Counted from the stretch's first letter, positions 1 to 9,133 are shown. The stretch: DNA of 64,000 nt from Desulfobotulus alkaliphilus (GCF_007830435.1 NZ_VLLC01000007.1:79391-143390), one strand, 5' to 3'. Notes: generated from the sequence alone by a model not told the origin. Program-made: numbers and translations.

Positions 1-2
1 CT

Positions 3-953
3 GCCAACCATCTCCTTGGAAAACTGGATCTCGACCGCCTGTATCAGGCTGGTGACCGGGTGCTTCTGGTTCTGACCCTGGATGGAGACCGCATCCGTCA
101 TGCCCAGGTCATGGATCATTACCGTCTGGATATGCAGGCCTGGCTGGCGGGTAGCTTTGCTTTTTTATTGGTGGCATTTGCCGGATGGACGGGAATGCGG
201 GCCCTGCTTTCCTTTGTCTTTACGGGTCTTATGGTCTGGAAAATTCTCATTCCCGGTTTTTTAAAGGGCTGGGATCCCATGATCACGGCCCTTTTTGTGG
301 TCATGCTGCTCAGTGCGGCCATTCTTTTCCTTGTGGCCGGATGGAACCGAAAAGGTTTCACTGCCTTTGCGGGCTGCCTTCTGGGCCTTTTCTGCACCGC
401 CCTCCTTGCCCTTTTTGTAGCCCCTGCTTTTCAGCTCCACGGTGCCATCAAGCCCTTTTCGGAAACCCTGATGTACACAGGTTATGCCCATCTCGATCTC
501 ACCCGCATCTTCCTTGCCACCATCATCATGGCCGCCTCCGGTGCGGTGATGGATCTGGCCATGGACATTGCCGCCAGCATGGATGAGGTGGTGTCCCAGA
601 ATCCCCGGATCAGCCGCAGCGAAGCCATGTTTTCCGGCTTCCGGGTGGGAAGGGCCGTCATGGGAACCATGAGCACCACCCTGCTTCTGGCCTACTCCAG
701 CAGCTACCTCTCTTTGCTCATGGTCTTCATGGCCCAGGGCATTCCCATGGCAAATATGCTCAACCTCAATTACGTGACAGCAGAATTTCTCAACACCATA
801 CTGGGAAGCTTCGGACTTCTGGCCGTGGCCCCCTTCACCGCTCTGGCCGGTGCTTTTTTTCTGGTTCCCGGAGACCGGTCATTAACGCGGAAGATCAGAA
901 GAGAAGAACAGGACAAGCCAAAAGAAAATCTTACGACCCTGACCCAGCCATAG
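3..953 (+). CDS. YibE/F-family membrane protein, 3' part (5' end outside window)
   Basis: The reading frame is open from the left edge to a TAG at 951-953, so the true start lies upstream. A GTG at base 60 is only an internal codon. The visible part has a short soluble stretch followed by about seven hydrophobic segments. It contains a conserved-looking block with MDLAMDIAASMDE and a later GFRVGRAVMGTMSTTLLLAY, which is typical of the YibE/F family of multi-pass inner-membrane proteins. The biochemical role of this family is not established. The gene ends directly against a minus-strand remnant of a DNA methylase, so the region after its stop is a recombination scar. Family assignment is by recognition of the sequence pattern, not by a search. 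Confidence 0.8.
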   Translation, partial: ANHLLGKLDLDRLYQAGDRVLLVLTLDGDRIRHAQVMDHYRLDMQAWLAGSFAFLLVAFAGWTGMRALLSFVFTGLMVWKILIPGFLKGWDPMITALFVVMLLSAAILFLVAGWNRKGFTAFAGCLLGLFCTALLALFVAPAFQLHGAIKPFSETLMYTGYAHLDLTRIFLATIIMAASGAVMDLAMDIAASMDEVVSQNPRISRSEAMFSGFRVGRAVMGTMSTTLLLAYSSSYLSLLMVFMAQGIPMANMLNLNYVTAEFLNTILGSFGLLAVAPFTALAGAFFLVPGDRSLTRKIRREEQDKPKENLTTLTQP

Positions 954-954
954 T

Positions 955-1375
955 TTGCTGCTCCGGCTGTTTTCAGAATGGCGCAGGTGCCATCCGGGGC
1001 CAGTTCGCCCAGGATGTCCTGCACGAACAACACCTGAGTGGAACTGGTTTCAAAGGCGAAATGCTTCTGGGCATCCTTGCCCTCCTTACCGCCGAAGGGC
1101 GGGTTGGTGAGGATGTAGTCGAAGACTTTCGGGGCCTGCTCGAACAGGGCCGCATAGGTGGCGCGACCGGTGAGGGTGTTGCCGTGCCAGAGGTTGGGCT
1201 GGTCGATGCCGTGCAGCACCAGATTGGCCAAGGCGATGGGAAAGACCAGATTTTCCTTTTCCCGACCGAAAAAGGTGTCATGCTTCAGGGTGGCGAGATC
1301 AAGGCTTGCGGCGCTCTGCCCCAGCTTGCGGGCAATGTGCTCATAGGCGATGGCCAGAAATCCGCCGGTATGGAT
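955..1375 (-). pseudogene. Type I restriction-modification DNA methylase (HsdM) internal fragment
   Basis: The minus strand encodes an internal piece of an N6-adenine methylase. It begins at TGGFLAIAYEH, the end of the AdoMet-binding FxGxG-type motif I, and includes the catalytic NPPFGGKEG motif IV. It stops at about 955, where the YibE/F gene ends. The N-terminal domain, the first half of motif I and the whole C-terminus are missing, so the fragment cannot be active. The open frame runs on to 770 inside YibE/F and up to 1519, but those extensions are not methylase sequence. It is the downstream-most of three decayed defence-type fragments on the same strand. Confidence 0.8.
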
Positions 1376-1445
1376 TTCACAAAGGCAGACAGCGACTGGG
1401 TGGAAGCGATGGCCTTGGGCTGTTTTTTCCGGGAGGGCTTTCTTG

Positions 1446-1808
1446 TCATTCGGCCTCTTTACCGACATCCAGAAAATCGAACAGGTAGGGATCTTTAAGC
1501 GATTCCCGGGCCAGATCACTACCCGGCGCAGGCAGGCATTCGGTAAAGTTGGTAAGAGCCTTGCCGGTGCGTTCGAGAAGACGGGTCTCGATGTGGATAT
1601 TCAGCACATTACGCGACCATCCATGTTCGATGGCGGCCCGGGCATAGCAAAGACGCTGTTCCGGTTGCTTCAGCCGGGTCAGCAGCACCAGGTTATGGCC
1701 CCAGGGCAATTGTCCAACAGCCTGTTGGACAATTTGCTCGTCCGGCCAGGCCTCGGCAAAGGCACGCATATACATGAGGTTGGCGCGGGAGAAGCCCCCG
1801 ATCCGGGT
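1446..1808 (-). pseudogene. YhcG/DUF1016-family protein fragment
   Basis: The minus-strand frame reads GFSRANLMYMRAFAEAWP, then a QLPWGHN block, then AAIEHGWSRNVL, and ends near LKDPYLFDFLDVG. This is the DUF1016 N-terminal domain and the very start of the PD-(D/E)XK domain of YhcG-like proteins, which commonly sit in type I restriction-modification loci. A stop at 1446 and loss of the nuclease domain make it a remnant. At its upstream end it fuses out of frame to the HTH fragment near 1808. Downstream it runs into the HsdM fragment after about 70 bases of unassigned sequence. Confidence 0.8.
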
Positions 1809-1990
1809 TCCGCCGCAGCGCCGGATTCAACCCATGCATCCACCTGACTTTTCTTGAACTTCCAGAGGCGTCCTATGCGGTGCGCGGGCATGTTATGCCT
1901 GTCGATCCACTTGTACACGCTGTCGTTGCTGACCCCGTGGTTTTTGCAGATCTCATTTATGGACCACCAGCGGTCTGCCATTTCGTTCAT
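1809..1990 (-). pseudogene. Excisionase-type helix-turn-helix fragment
   Basis: Starting at the ATG at 1990 the frame reads WWSINEICKNHGVSNDSVYKW, followed by a stretch ending in KFKKSQVDAWVESG. This is the compact winged HTH of the excisionase/MerR-like HTH_17 family. After about 60 residues the frame crosses into the YhcG fragment in the wrong frame. It is either the N-terminus of a fused protein that lost its body or an intact small HTH protein with a run-on tail to 1679. The small HTH itself looks undamaged, so expression is possible. It belongs to the same decayed restriction-type block as its two neighbours. Confidence 0.65.
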
Positions 1991-2279
1991 GTTCAAAACT
2001 CCACAAACGTATTGGCTTTGCAACCTCGTCCGCCAGAGACGAAACGGGAGGACGCTGAACGCACTCCTCCCATATTAAAAAAACTTACTCGATATACGAG
2101 GAATATTCGCTCTAAGTCAAACGATCTTTACCGATTCCGATCGTATTTATTCATATGAAATGGACACCATGGGTGCTGTACCAATCTGACCGGCTAATCG
2201 GCATGGGGTGGTCTGGATTTTTTGGCCGGGAACAGGAGAACTTTCCATTTTTACAAAACCATGAGTCCTGATCCGTAAA

Positions 2280-3992
2280 CTATCCCGCATGCAGGATCAC
2301 GGCATCCTTCTCTCCGGCCTGCATCAGGACAGAGGAAAGCTCATGCATGGAAAAAGGTTTTTCCAATATGAAGTCAGGTATTTCCTTATGCTTGATCCAG
2401 TGGGGGCAGCCCGTTGTGAGAATCAGGGAAGGGTGCGGGTACAGCCTGCGTATCTGGGTGGCCAGCCTCAGACCGTTCATGGCGGGCATGGAGTAATCCA
2501 GAAGTACAAAATCCACAAGGCTGCTGTTTTCCCGAAGCCATGACAGGGCTTCTCCGCCACTCTGGACACCGTGTACCCCGTAGCCCAGAGAACGCACCAT
2601 TTCTTTGAGAACTTCCAGCAGTGAGCCCTCATCCTCCACAATCAGAACAAAGCCCCTGCCCTGTACGGGCTTTTGATCCATCTCCCTGCCTTCTTCCTTT
2701 TCTGCGGCATGGGGCAGCTCAATACAGAACAGGGCTCCGGCACCGGGGCTGCTTTCCACCGTAATCAGGCCGCCATGCTCTTCAACCACTTCCCTGACCA
2801 GGGACAGGCCCATCCCATGGCCTTCCCTGTTGGCACGGGTGGTAAAAAAGGGCTCAAATATCCGCTGACGGATCTCCTCTGCAATGCCGTGGCCTGAATC
2901 TTTTACGGAAATGCGCACCCACCCTGCCCCGTCCCTTGTACAGCCCTCAATATTCAGGTGAAGAACACCGCCATTATCTTCCATGGCGTGGCAGCCATTG
3001 GTCATAAGATTGATGAGGAGCTGGTGAAGGCGGGTGGGGTTGCCATGGATACAGGCATCCGCAGCCTCATTCTGACAGCGAACAGCGATGTGGGCAGGAA
3101 GTGAGGCCCGGATAAGACGCAGGCTTTCCGTGATGAGGGGTTTCAAAGAAAAGGTATGAAATCCCCTTCCATCGGGCCTGCTGAAGTGAAGTATCTGATG
3201 AATCAGATCCCTTGCCCGGTATCCTGCGGTGACAATGGTATCCAGATGGTGGGCTTTGCGCTTTTCATCTTCTATCATTGCAGCCAGCTGGGAAGCTCCC
3301 AGAATGGAAGCAAGAATATTATTGAAATCATGGGATATGCCCGCTGTCATGCGGCCCAGTGTTGCCAGTTGGGAAATTTCCTGAAAGCGGCGTCTGAGGA
3401 TCATGAGTTCATCGGATTTATGTTCTGCCAGTTCACGGAGATGTGTGGTTTCCGTATTCAGGCGGACTTCTTTTTCTGCATAGGCAGTGATGTCCAGCCC
3501 CATCCGCAACTTTCTGTTCGTGATGGCAAGGGGAATCCAGCAGAGGGTCTTTTTCCCTTCGGGCCTGACATGGGTCGTGATGGTATTGCCCTGAAGATCG
3601 GGCCTTGCACCGGGAAACTGGGAAATAAAACGACCTGAAGGATCTTTTCCGATCATGCGGGTGGCCAGCAGAGAGGCTTTCTGAATGCGGCCGTCCGGTC
3701 CTGCGAGCAGCAGGGCCTGATTTCCTGCAAGAAGCTCCTTTTCCTGCTGCCGCATGGATGCAAGCCAGCTTCGTATTCTCCTTTCCTTCCGTGCAAGAAG
3801 CCTTGCCCCTTTCCGGTGCTGGCGAAGGGCCATGCAGTGATAAAAAAACAATGGAAAAAAGGCCGCTGAAAAAAACATAAAAAAACGGGGTGCAAAGGAG
3901 ATATTCCAGGAATCCGAAAGGATGCCTGCCCCCAAAATCAGCACGCCGGTCAGGGTGCTGCCCATTAAAAACAATCCGGATAAAAAACTCAT
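2280..3992 (-). CDS. Hybrid sensor histidine kinase with C-terminal receiver
   Basis: This 570-residue protein has two N-terminal membrane segments (about residues 5-25 and 30-50), a short coiled region, and a PAS-like segment (about 85-175). The HisKA domain has its phospho-acceptor in the motif ISHDFNN (His221). A HATPase_c domain follows, with an N-box (LINLMTNG), DSGHG and GHGMGL. A receiver domain (about 448-565) carries an acidic pair, LLDYSMP as the phospho-Asp site and EKPF as the Lys. It autophosphorylates on His and passes phosphate to its own receiver. The input signal is unknown. Its ATG overlaps the stop of the GGDEF gene upstream (ATGA), so the two are translationally coupled. 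Confidence 0.9.
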   Translation of the reverse strand: MSFLSGLFLMGSTLTGVLILGAGILSDSWNISFAPRFFMFFSAAFFPLFFYHCMALRQHRKGARLLARKERRIRSWLASMRQQEKELLAGNQALLLAGPDGRIQKASLLATRMIGKDPSGRFISQFPGARPDLQGNTITTHVRPEGKKTLCWIPLAITNRKLRMGLDITAYAEKEVRLNTETTHLRELAEHKSDELMILRRRFQEISQLATLGRMTAGISHDFNNILASILGASQLAAMIEDEKRKAHHLDTIVTAGYRARDLIHQILHFSRPDGRGFHTFSLKPLITESLRLIRASLPAHIAVRCQNEAADACIHGNPTRLHQLLINLMTNGCHAMEDNGGVLHLNIEGCTRDGAGWVRISVKDSGHGIAEEIRQRIFEPFFTTRANREGHGMGLSLVREVVEEHGGLITVESSPGAGALFCIELPHAAEKEEGREMDQKPVQGRGFVLIVEDEGSLLEVLKEMVRSLGYGVHGVQSGGEALSWLRENSSLVDFVLLDYSMPAMNGLRLATQIRRLYPHPSLILTTGCPHWIKHKEIPDFILEKPFSMHELSSVLMQAGEKDAVILHAG

Positions 3993-5797
3993 GCAACCCC
4001 TTTATCCAGAAAAGGTTTCCCGGGAGAGGCAATCTGTCTTCTGTCGCGGACCCAGGAGTTTCCCTTCTGGGATTTGGCATACCCTTTGATCTGGGCCACA
4101 CGGAGACTGAGTTCCGAAGAATCCATGCCCGGATGAAACTGACAGTCCACAATACCCAGAGAAATGGATACAGGAGGATACTGCCTGATGACCCCCTCTC
4201 TGGATTTGCTTTGAAAAAAACCATGATCAGAAATTTTATCCGGGTAGAGTACCCGTGTTTCCCTCTCAAATTTTTCCGTAAGATCCTTTGCAAAGGCTTC
4301 CGCCTCCGCCGGATGGGTGAAAATGACAAAATCATCCCCACCCACATGGCCGATAAAGGCATCTCTGCCACAGCAGAGGGATACGCTCTCCCGTATCAGG
4401 CGGCTTGTAAACTTGAGCATACGGTCACCGGCCTCAAAGCCAAAGCAGTCATTATAGGCCTTAAAATGGTCCAGATCCGCATAAATCAGACTCATGCGTA
4501 CCTGATCCCGGCGGTATGTCTCCATGGTTTTTTCAATGCTGGTATTGCCGGGCAGACCCGTTAAGGGATTTGCCCCCCTTGCGGTTTCTACCTGAATCCG
4601 GGCCATGGCATCCAGCAGGCTGCGAACGGATACCGTTCCTTTATAAAGCCCGCCTTCCGTAATCAGAATATCATCATAAAGACGCTCCGCAGAGCGGGAC
4701 ATAGCAGCACGGGCCACTTCATCCAGAGGTGTCCCTGCATCCCGGATCATGGGTTCCGTGTCCATGATCCGGGCAACGCTTTTTTTGAGAAAAAGGGCAT
4801 TGCCGTAGGGCGAGCTCAGGTGCCTGTCCAGATGATAGCGCATGAGAAGGCCCACAGGGCTTTTTTCCTTCAGAAGACAGATACTGTCCGTTGGCGCACG
4901 TTTTTTCAGTATCCGGCTGATTTCTTCAACGGTATCCGATGCCTGGGCAGTGATTCCGGGGCTGGCCAGATGGCCCACGCCGGAACCCTGACAGCCCGGA
5001 AAAACCTGCCAGTCAGGACTGCCACCGCTTTCTTCCACATGGTGCACGGAAGGCAGGGAGGATGCCGGCGCAACGGCATTTCCCTGCATCAGAGAAAAGC
5101 CAAGTCCGTTAAAATAACGCCTGTCCTTTTTTTTATTCACATTGATCACACCGGAGACGCACTGTATACGGCGACAGGCATCCGAGAGCATGCCCACCAT
5201 CAGCGCCGCATGGTCCTGCCCCGATGCATGCTGCCTGAATGCCGAGGATTCCAGAAGAAAGAGATCCGGACGCAGGCCTGCAAGGTGGAGCAAAGAAAGG
5301 CTTTTTTCACCACCGCCGCAGATACACAGACCTGTTCCCGCATGAATGGAAAGGGCGGTGAAGGACATATCCCTGAGGGTTTCAAGATCCTCTTCCTGAA
5401 TCCCCAGTACAATGCGCCGGGAAGAAACGGCTTTTTTTTCCAGAATGGCTGCCATAAATTCAGGAAAATCCGGATGCCCCATGCTTACCGGGTGCAGAAA
5501 AAAAACCAGCCGTCCTTCTTCGGGCAGATGGGCAAAGGCATCCAGAGCCACGCCAAAGTCCATCATATCGCTCTTTAATATTAAATCCTTATTTTCCAGA
5601 TTTTCCAGCCAGCCCTGTCTGCCGGGCAGAAGATCTGAAACGCTTTCTTTACGGACAATCCACAGCCGGATACGCCCTGTGATGGTATCTGCAAGGGGAT
5701 AAAATCGGATACCCCCCTGCCGTAAAGAATCTGGGGCAGACATGGACGTCATTTCCGGGATCATCTCTTTTCTTATCATTCCCCTGACAGGGCTCAT
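3989..5797 (-). CDS. GGDEF-domain protein with degenerate EAL-like N-terminus and CBS-like region
   Basis: This is a 602-residue soluble protein. Residues 30-260 resemble an EAL-fold domain but lack a recognisable ExLxR motif. A CBS-pair-like region follows (about 280-430, with IMDTEPMIRDAGTPLDE). A GGDEF domain occupies about 440-590, with a YADLDHFKAYND substrate site and the active loop GGDDF. The I-site RxxD that would sit five residues before the loop is absent (GRDA instead), so product inhibition is unlikely. It is probably a diguanylate cyclase, and the EAL-like part probably does not hydrolyse c-di-GMP. The start at 5797 has an AGGAGG eight bases upstream. It is the first gene of a two-gene operon with the hybrid kinase. 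Confidence 0.82.
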   Translation of the reverse strand: MSPVRGMIRKEMIPEMTSMSAPDSLRQGGIRFYPLADTITGRIRLWIVRKESVSDLLPGRQGWLENLENKDLILKSDMMDFGVALDAFAHLPEEGRLVFFLHPVSMGHPDFPEFMAAILEKKAVSSRRIVLGIQEEDLETLRDMSFTALSIHAGTGLCICGGGEKSLSLLHLAGLRPDLFLLESSAFRQHASGQDHAALMVGMLSDACRRIQCVSGVINVNKKKDRRYFNGLGFSLMQGNAVAPASSLPSVHHVEESGGSPDWQVFPGCQGSGVGHLASPGITAQASDTVEEISRILKKRAPTDSICLLKEKSPVGLLMRYHLDRHLSSPYGNALFLKKSVARIMDTEPMIRDAGTPLDEVARAAMSRSAERLYDDILITEGGLYKGTVSVRSLLDAMARIQVETARGANPLTGLPGNTSIEKTMETYRRDQVRMSLIYADLDHFKAYNDCFGFEAGDRMLKFTSRLIRESVSLCCGRDAFIGHVGGDDFVIFTHPAEAEAFAKDLTEKFERETRVLYPDKISDHGFFQSKSREGVIRQYPPVSISLGIVDCQFHPGMDSSELSLRVAQIKGYAKSQKGNSWVRDRRQIASPGKPFLDKGVA

Positions 5798-5860
5798 GGA
5801 CAGAACCTCCTGATCTTTACGTTACCCGGACATCCTTTATCCTCTGAATATGAGAATTGT

Positions 5861-6222
5861 ATTTAAATGGTAAGTATTCAGCACAGTTTATTCCGAACTG
5901 CCAATGCTGTAGTTGCAGCAGCGTCTTACGGCTGCAAGGCTCCGTGGCTATTTGCAAGTGACATTGCAATCGTTTCGGATCAGAGCTTTGCAGGCCTGTG
6001 CGAAAGAAGCGGCAAACTGTCTGAGCCGCCACAAAGGCAGCGTACCAGGGCCTGCCATGGTAATAAAAAGTTTATCCTGCCTGTGGCGGGGAGTTTTTGC
6101 CGCTTCCGCACAGGGCAAGAAGCTCCCGAATAAGATTGCGTCACGGGCAAATAGCCTGGGGCCTGTGCATCTGCCTTGCAGGTATGGTACCTGAAAAACT
6201 GTGCTGAACAGTTACTTTAAAT
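5861..6222. repeat. Long-palindrome repeat element, copy 1
   Basis: This 362-bp element has imperfect inverted ends. The left end begins ATTTAAATGG and continues into TTCAGCACAGTTTA. The right end reads AAAACTGTGCTGAA and continues to TTTAAAT. Inside, successive blocks also pair. GGCTATTTGC near 5947 pairs with GCAAATAGCC near 6150. GCCTGTGCGAAAG near 5996 pairs with CTTCCGCACAGGGC. CCGCCACAAAGGCAG near 6028 pairs with CTGCCTGTGGCGG. The whole element could therefore fold into one long hairpin. A second copy lies at 21637-21982. It sits in the gap between a GGDEF gene and an ABC permease gene, both on the minus strand. No transposase is present, so a MITE-like or structured-RNA element are both possible. 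Confidence 0.85.
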
Positions 6223-6290
6223 GAAATAAATATTTCATCTTCAATGCTGGATGGTTTTCACGGCTCTGTCTTTATTTTATGCCCGGAAAC

Positions 6291-8030
6291 TTAACGGATC
6301 AAAGAAATATGCCTGTACCCAAAGGCATTGAGCAGAAGCCTTGCCACCAGAAGCACACCCACCACAACGGCCATGATGCACACGGAAAAAGCAGCCGCCT
6401 GATTCACAGCCCCCCGATCTTCCAGCATCAGAACGGAAACGGCCGCCACCTGGGTGGAAGGAGTTATGAGAAAAATCACCGCACTCAGGGTCACCATGCT
6501 GCGCATGAAGAAAAACACGGCCACGCCCACAAGGGTGGGCCACATCAGGGGCAGGGTGATTTTGCGCAGGGTCCGTATGAAAGACCCGCCCAGAGCAGCG
6601 GAAGCCTCATCATAGGTGCCTGCAATCTGTTTCATGCTGGTGGAGGCAATGAGAAACCCCTGGGCATGGTAATGGTAAACATTGCAGACGGCCAGAAGCA
6701 GCAGCGATCCATACAGCATGGCAAGGGGGCTGGAGGGATGGTTGAAGGCCAGCACATAGCCAAGGCCCAGCACCATACCGGGAATGGCTGCGGGCGCGAT
6801 GCAGAGAAAATACAAGGGTCCGTCCATGAATGTACGGCAGCGTTCCGTAACCCATGCACCCAGACCCGCAGCAATGACGCCGATACCGGCTGCCATCAGC
6901 CCGATATAAATGCTGTTCCACAGGGGAGCAATGCCATTTTGCACATCAAAATTGTAATGACGCAGGGAAAACTCCATGCGATAGGGCCAGAGATGGGTAA
7001 AGCTTGCAAAAATCACCACCCCCACCACAGCAATAATGACCGAGGCCATGGGAAGGACAAGGCTGCCAAAGGCGAGATCCCTTGGAAGATGGGGCTGGAT
7101 GCGCAAGGGCTGTGCCCGGTCGGAAATTTCCATGTTCCGGCCTCCGGTCAGCCATTTTTCCAGTGCAACAGCCAGTGCCACGGGCAGCAGCAGAACCATG
7201 CCGATCACTGCTCCCATCTCAAAGTTTGCCTGCCCTATCACCTGATTATAGACTTCCGTTGCCAGTACACTGTAATCTCCGCCAATGACCATGGGGTTTC
7301 CAAAATCCGTCATTACCAGAGTGAAGACCACAAAACCCGACGCCATAACGGCAAAACGGGTAGAGGGCAGGGTTACTTTTAAAAAAGTTCTTACACTGCC
7401 CGCTCCCAGAATGCGGGAAGACTCATAGAGACGATTGTCTGCCATGGCAAGGGAGGCGGAAAAAATGAGAAAGGCATAGGGGAACACATAAAGAACGCTG
7501 GCAATGACAATACCCCAGTACCCGTAAATGGAAAAATCCGTGCCAAAGGTCCGGTTGATCAGGCCATTGCGGCCCAGCAGCAGCACCAGTCCCTGGGCCT
7601 GCACCAGAGAAGGGGCAAAAACCGGTATCAGGGCAAAGAGTCGGAAGGCATTTTTAAAGGGAATGCGGGTTCTCTGTATGGCGTAGGCATAAACATAGGC
7701 CAGAATGAGGGTAATTCCCGTTGTCATCAGGGTAACGGCAAAGCTGTTGTACACAAGCCCAAGAAAGCGGGATGTTCCCATAACGGAAATATAGTTGCCA
7801 AAGCCTGCCCCTTCGGGAGTCTGAAAACTGCGGCCAAGGATATGCACCATGGGGTAGAGAACAAAAAGAACAAGGGGCAGTGCCACCAGCAAAGGCATCA
7901 GTCCCCTGAGCAGAGCTTCTCCATCTGCCCCTTTCATTTTCCGTACAAACACAGCAGGAGAAATCATCGTCAGCATCCTGCGGAAAAGCAGTCTTGGGGA
8001 AGGTTCATCTTCCTGTCGGCTCAATGCCAT
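6291..8030 (-). CDS. ABC transporter permease, two fused permease domains (2-aminoethylphosphonate/Fe3+ type)
   Basis: This 579-residue inner-membrane protein has two tandem binding-protein-dependent permease domains (about 40-285 and 310-575) and about twelve hydrophobic helices. Each half carries an EAA loop for contact with the ATPase (YESSRILGAGS in the first, YDEASAALGGS in the second). This fused form is typical of ferric-iron permeases of the FbpB type and of putative 2-aminoethylphosphonate permeases. The exact substrate is inferred from family resemblance only. The ATG at 8030 overlaps the end of the ATPase gene by ten bases, so it is the last gene of a binding protein-ATPase-permease operon. 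Confidence 0.88.
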   Translation of the reverse strand: MALSRQEDEPSPRLLFRRMLTMISPAVFVRKMKGADGEALLRGLMPLLVALPLVLFVLYPMVHILGRSFQTPEGAGFGNYISVMGTSRFLGLVYNSFAVTLMTTGITLILAYVYAYAIQRTRIPFKNAFRLFALIPVFAPSLVQAQGLVLLLGRNGLINRTFGTDFSIYGYWGIVIASVLYVFPYAFLIFSASLAMADNRLYESSRILGAGSVRTFLKVTLPSTRFAVMASGFVVFTLVMTDFGNPMVIGGDYSVLATEVYNQVIGQANFEMGAVIGMVLLLPVALAVALEKWLTGGRNMEISDRAQPLRIQPHLPRDLAFGSLVLPMASVIIAVVGVVIFASFTHLWPYRMEFSLRHYNFDVQNGIAPLWNSIYIGLMAAGIGVIAAGLGAWVTERCRTFMDGPLYFLCIAPAAIPGMVLGLGYVLAFNHPSSPLAMLYGSLLLLAVCNVYHYHAQGFLIASTSMKQIAGTYDEASAALGGSFIRTLRKITLPLMWPTLVGVAVFFFMRSMVTLSAVIFLITPSTQVAAVSVLMLEDRGAVNQAAAFSVCIMAVVVGVLLVARLLLNAFGYRHISLIR

Positions 8031-9055
8031 TCCAGTACCCTCACATTTTCCGGCTGAATGCAGAGGGGCAGGCTGGCGCCCACTTCCAGTCCCTCTCCCA
8101 TGCCCTGTAATTCCGACAGAATCAGAAGATCTTTTTCCCTGCCCCCGGTACTTTCCACCCGCAGGCTCACACGGGTCAGGTTACCCAGCCGTACCACCTG
8201 ATCCACAACACCGCTGAATGTACCCTCTTCCCTGCCGCAGCAGGCAATCTGCACATCTTCAGGACGGATTCCAATGATCCTCGGCCGGCTGCCTTCTGCG
8301 GCCACATGGCTTTGAAAGGGTATTTCCTTTTGGGCAGGAAGAACATTCATTTTACCGATGAACCGGGCCACAAAGGAATTTTCCGGCCTCTTGTAAATGT
8401 CCATGGGTGGTCCCGTCTGCATCACCGTACCGTCTTTCATCACCATTACCCTGTCGGCCATGGAGAGGGCTTCCTCCTGATCATGGGTTACCATGATCGT
8501 GGTAATTTTCAGATGCTGCTGCACCCGCCGTATTTCTTCCTGCAGCTCTTCCCTTACCTGGGCGTCCAGTGCGGAAAGGGGTTCATCCAGAAGCAGAAGG
8601 GAGGGTTCCGGCGCAAGTGCCCTTGCCAGTGCCACCCGCTGCTGCTGACCGCCGGAAAGCTGGTGAGGAAGTTTACGGGCATGGTCCCCAAGGTGCACAA
8701 GGGCAAGCATTTCTTCCACCCTTTTTCGGATTTTCTCACCCGGCCACCTGCGACACTCAAGGCCATAGGCCACATTGGCGGCAGCACTGAGATTGGGAAA
8801 AAGGGAATAGGACTGAAATACCACACCAAAATTGCGTTTTCTTGCCGGAAGGGAGGATAAATCCCTCCCATCCAGATACATACTGCCTCCATCGGGATAC
8901 TCAAGACCGGCAATGATTCTCAGCAGGGTTGTTTTTCCACAGCCCGAAGGCCCGAGAAAGCAGATCATCTCTCCTGTTTCCACGCTTAGGGAGACATCAT
9001 CCAGCGCCTTCACCCCACCAAAGGATTTACTTATTTTCCGTATTTCCAGAGACAT
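8021..9055 (-). CDS. ABC transporter ATP-binding protein (2-aminoethylphosphonate/Fe3+ type)
   Basis: The ATPase subunit energises the adjacent permease. It has Walker A GPSGCGKTT, a Q-loop in VVFQSYSLFPNLS, signature LSGGQQQR, Walker B LLLLDEP and a switch His in MVTHDQEEA. A C-terminal TOBE-like domain follows (about residues 255-340, with GIRPEDV). I place the start at the ATG at 9055 because GGGAGGG lies seven bases upstream and the protein then begins MSLEIRKISKSFGG, the usual family N-terminus. A longer frame to 9109 has no such site. The gene follows a terminator hairpin that lies behind the binding-protein gene. Confidence 0.9.
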   Translation of the reverse strand: MSLEIRKISKSFGGVKALDDVSLSVETGEMICFLGPSGCGKTTLLRIIAGLEYPDGGSMYLDGRDLSSLPARKRNFGVVFQSYSLFPNLSAAANVAYGLECRRWPGEKIRKRVEEMLALVHLGDHARKLPHQLSGGQQQRVALARALAPEPSLLLLDEPLSALDAQVREELQEEIRRVQQHLKITTIMVTHDQEEALSMADRVMVMKDGTVMQTGPPMDIYKRPENSFVARFIGKMNVLPAQKEIPFQSHVAAEGSRPRIIGIRPEDVQIACCGREEGTFSGVVDQVVRLGNLTRVSLRVESTGGREKDLLILSELQGMGEGLEVGASLPLCIQPENVRVLEWH

Positions 9056-9090
9056 GCTTTTCCCTCCCATTCTCCCTTCCATTGCAAAAC

Positions 9091-9123
9091 AAAAAAGCTG
9101 CACAGGCAATAAGCCCGTACAGC
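9091..9123 (-). terminator. Intrinsic terminator/attenuator after the binding-protein gene
   Basis: On the minus strand an 11-bp stem (GCTGTACGGGC with GCCTGTGCAGC, two G-U pairs) with a five-base loop is followed by six T. It lies 10-40 bases beyond the binding-protein stop and before the ATPase start. It should end most transcripts after the binding protein and lower expression of the ATPase and permease. Confidence 0.75.
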
Positions 9124-9133
9124 CCTGTTTTTT

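Noticed and set aside
770..1519. Full 249-codon minus-strand frame as an intact methylase
   Set aside because: Only the middle part (955-1375) matches HsdM. The two ends are read from the YibE/F gene and from the junction with the YhcG fragment.
5817..6194. Open frames inside the palindromic repeat on both strands, with similar peptides in the second copy
   Set aside because: The similarity follows from the DNA repeat itself. The frames differ in start and end between the copies and lack ribosome sites, and the palindrome explains open frames on both strands.
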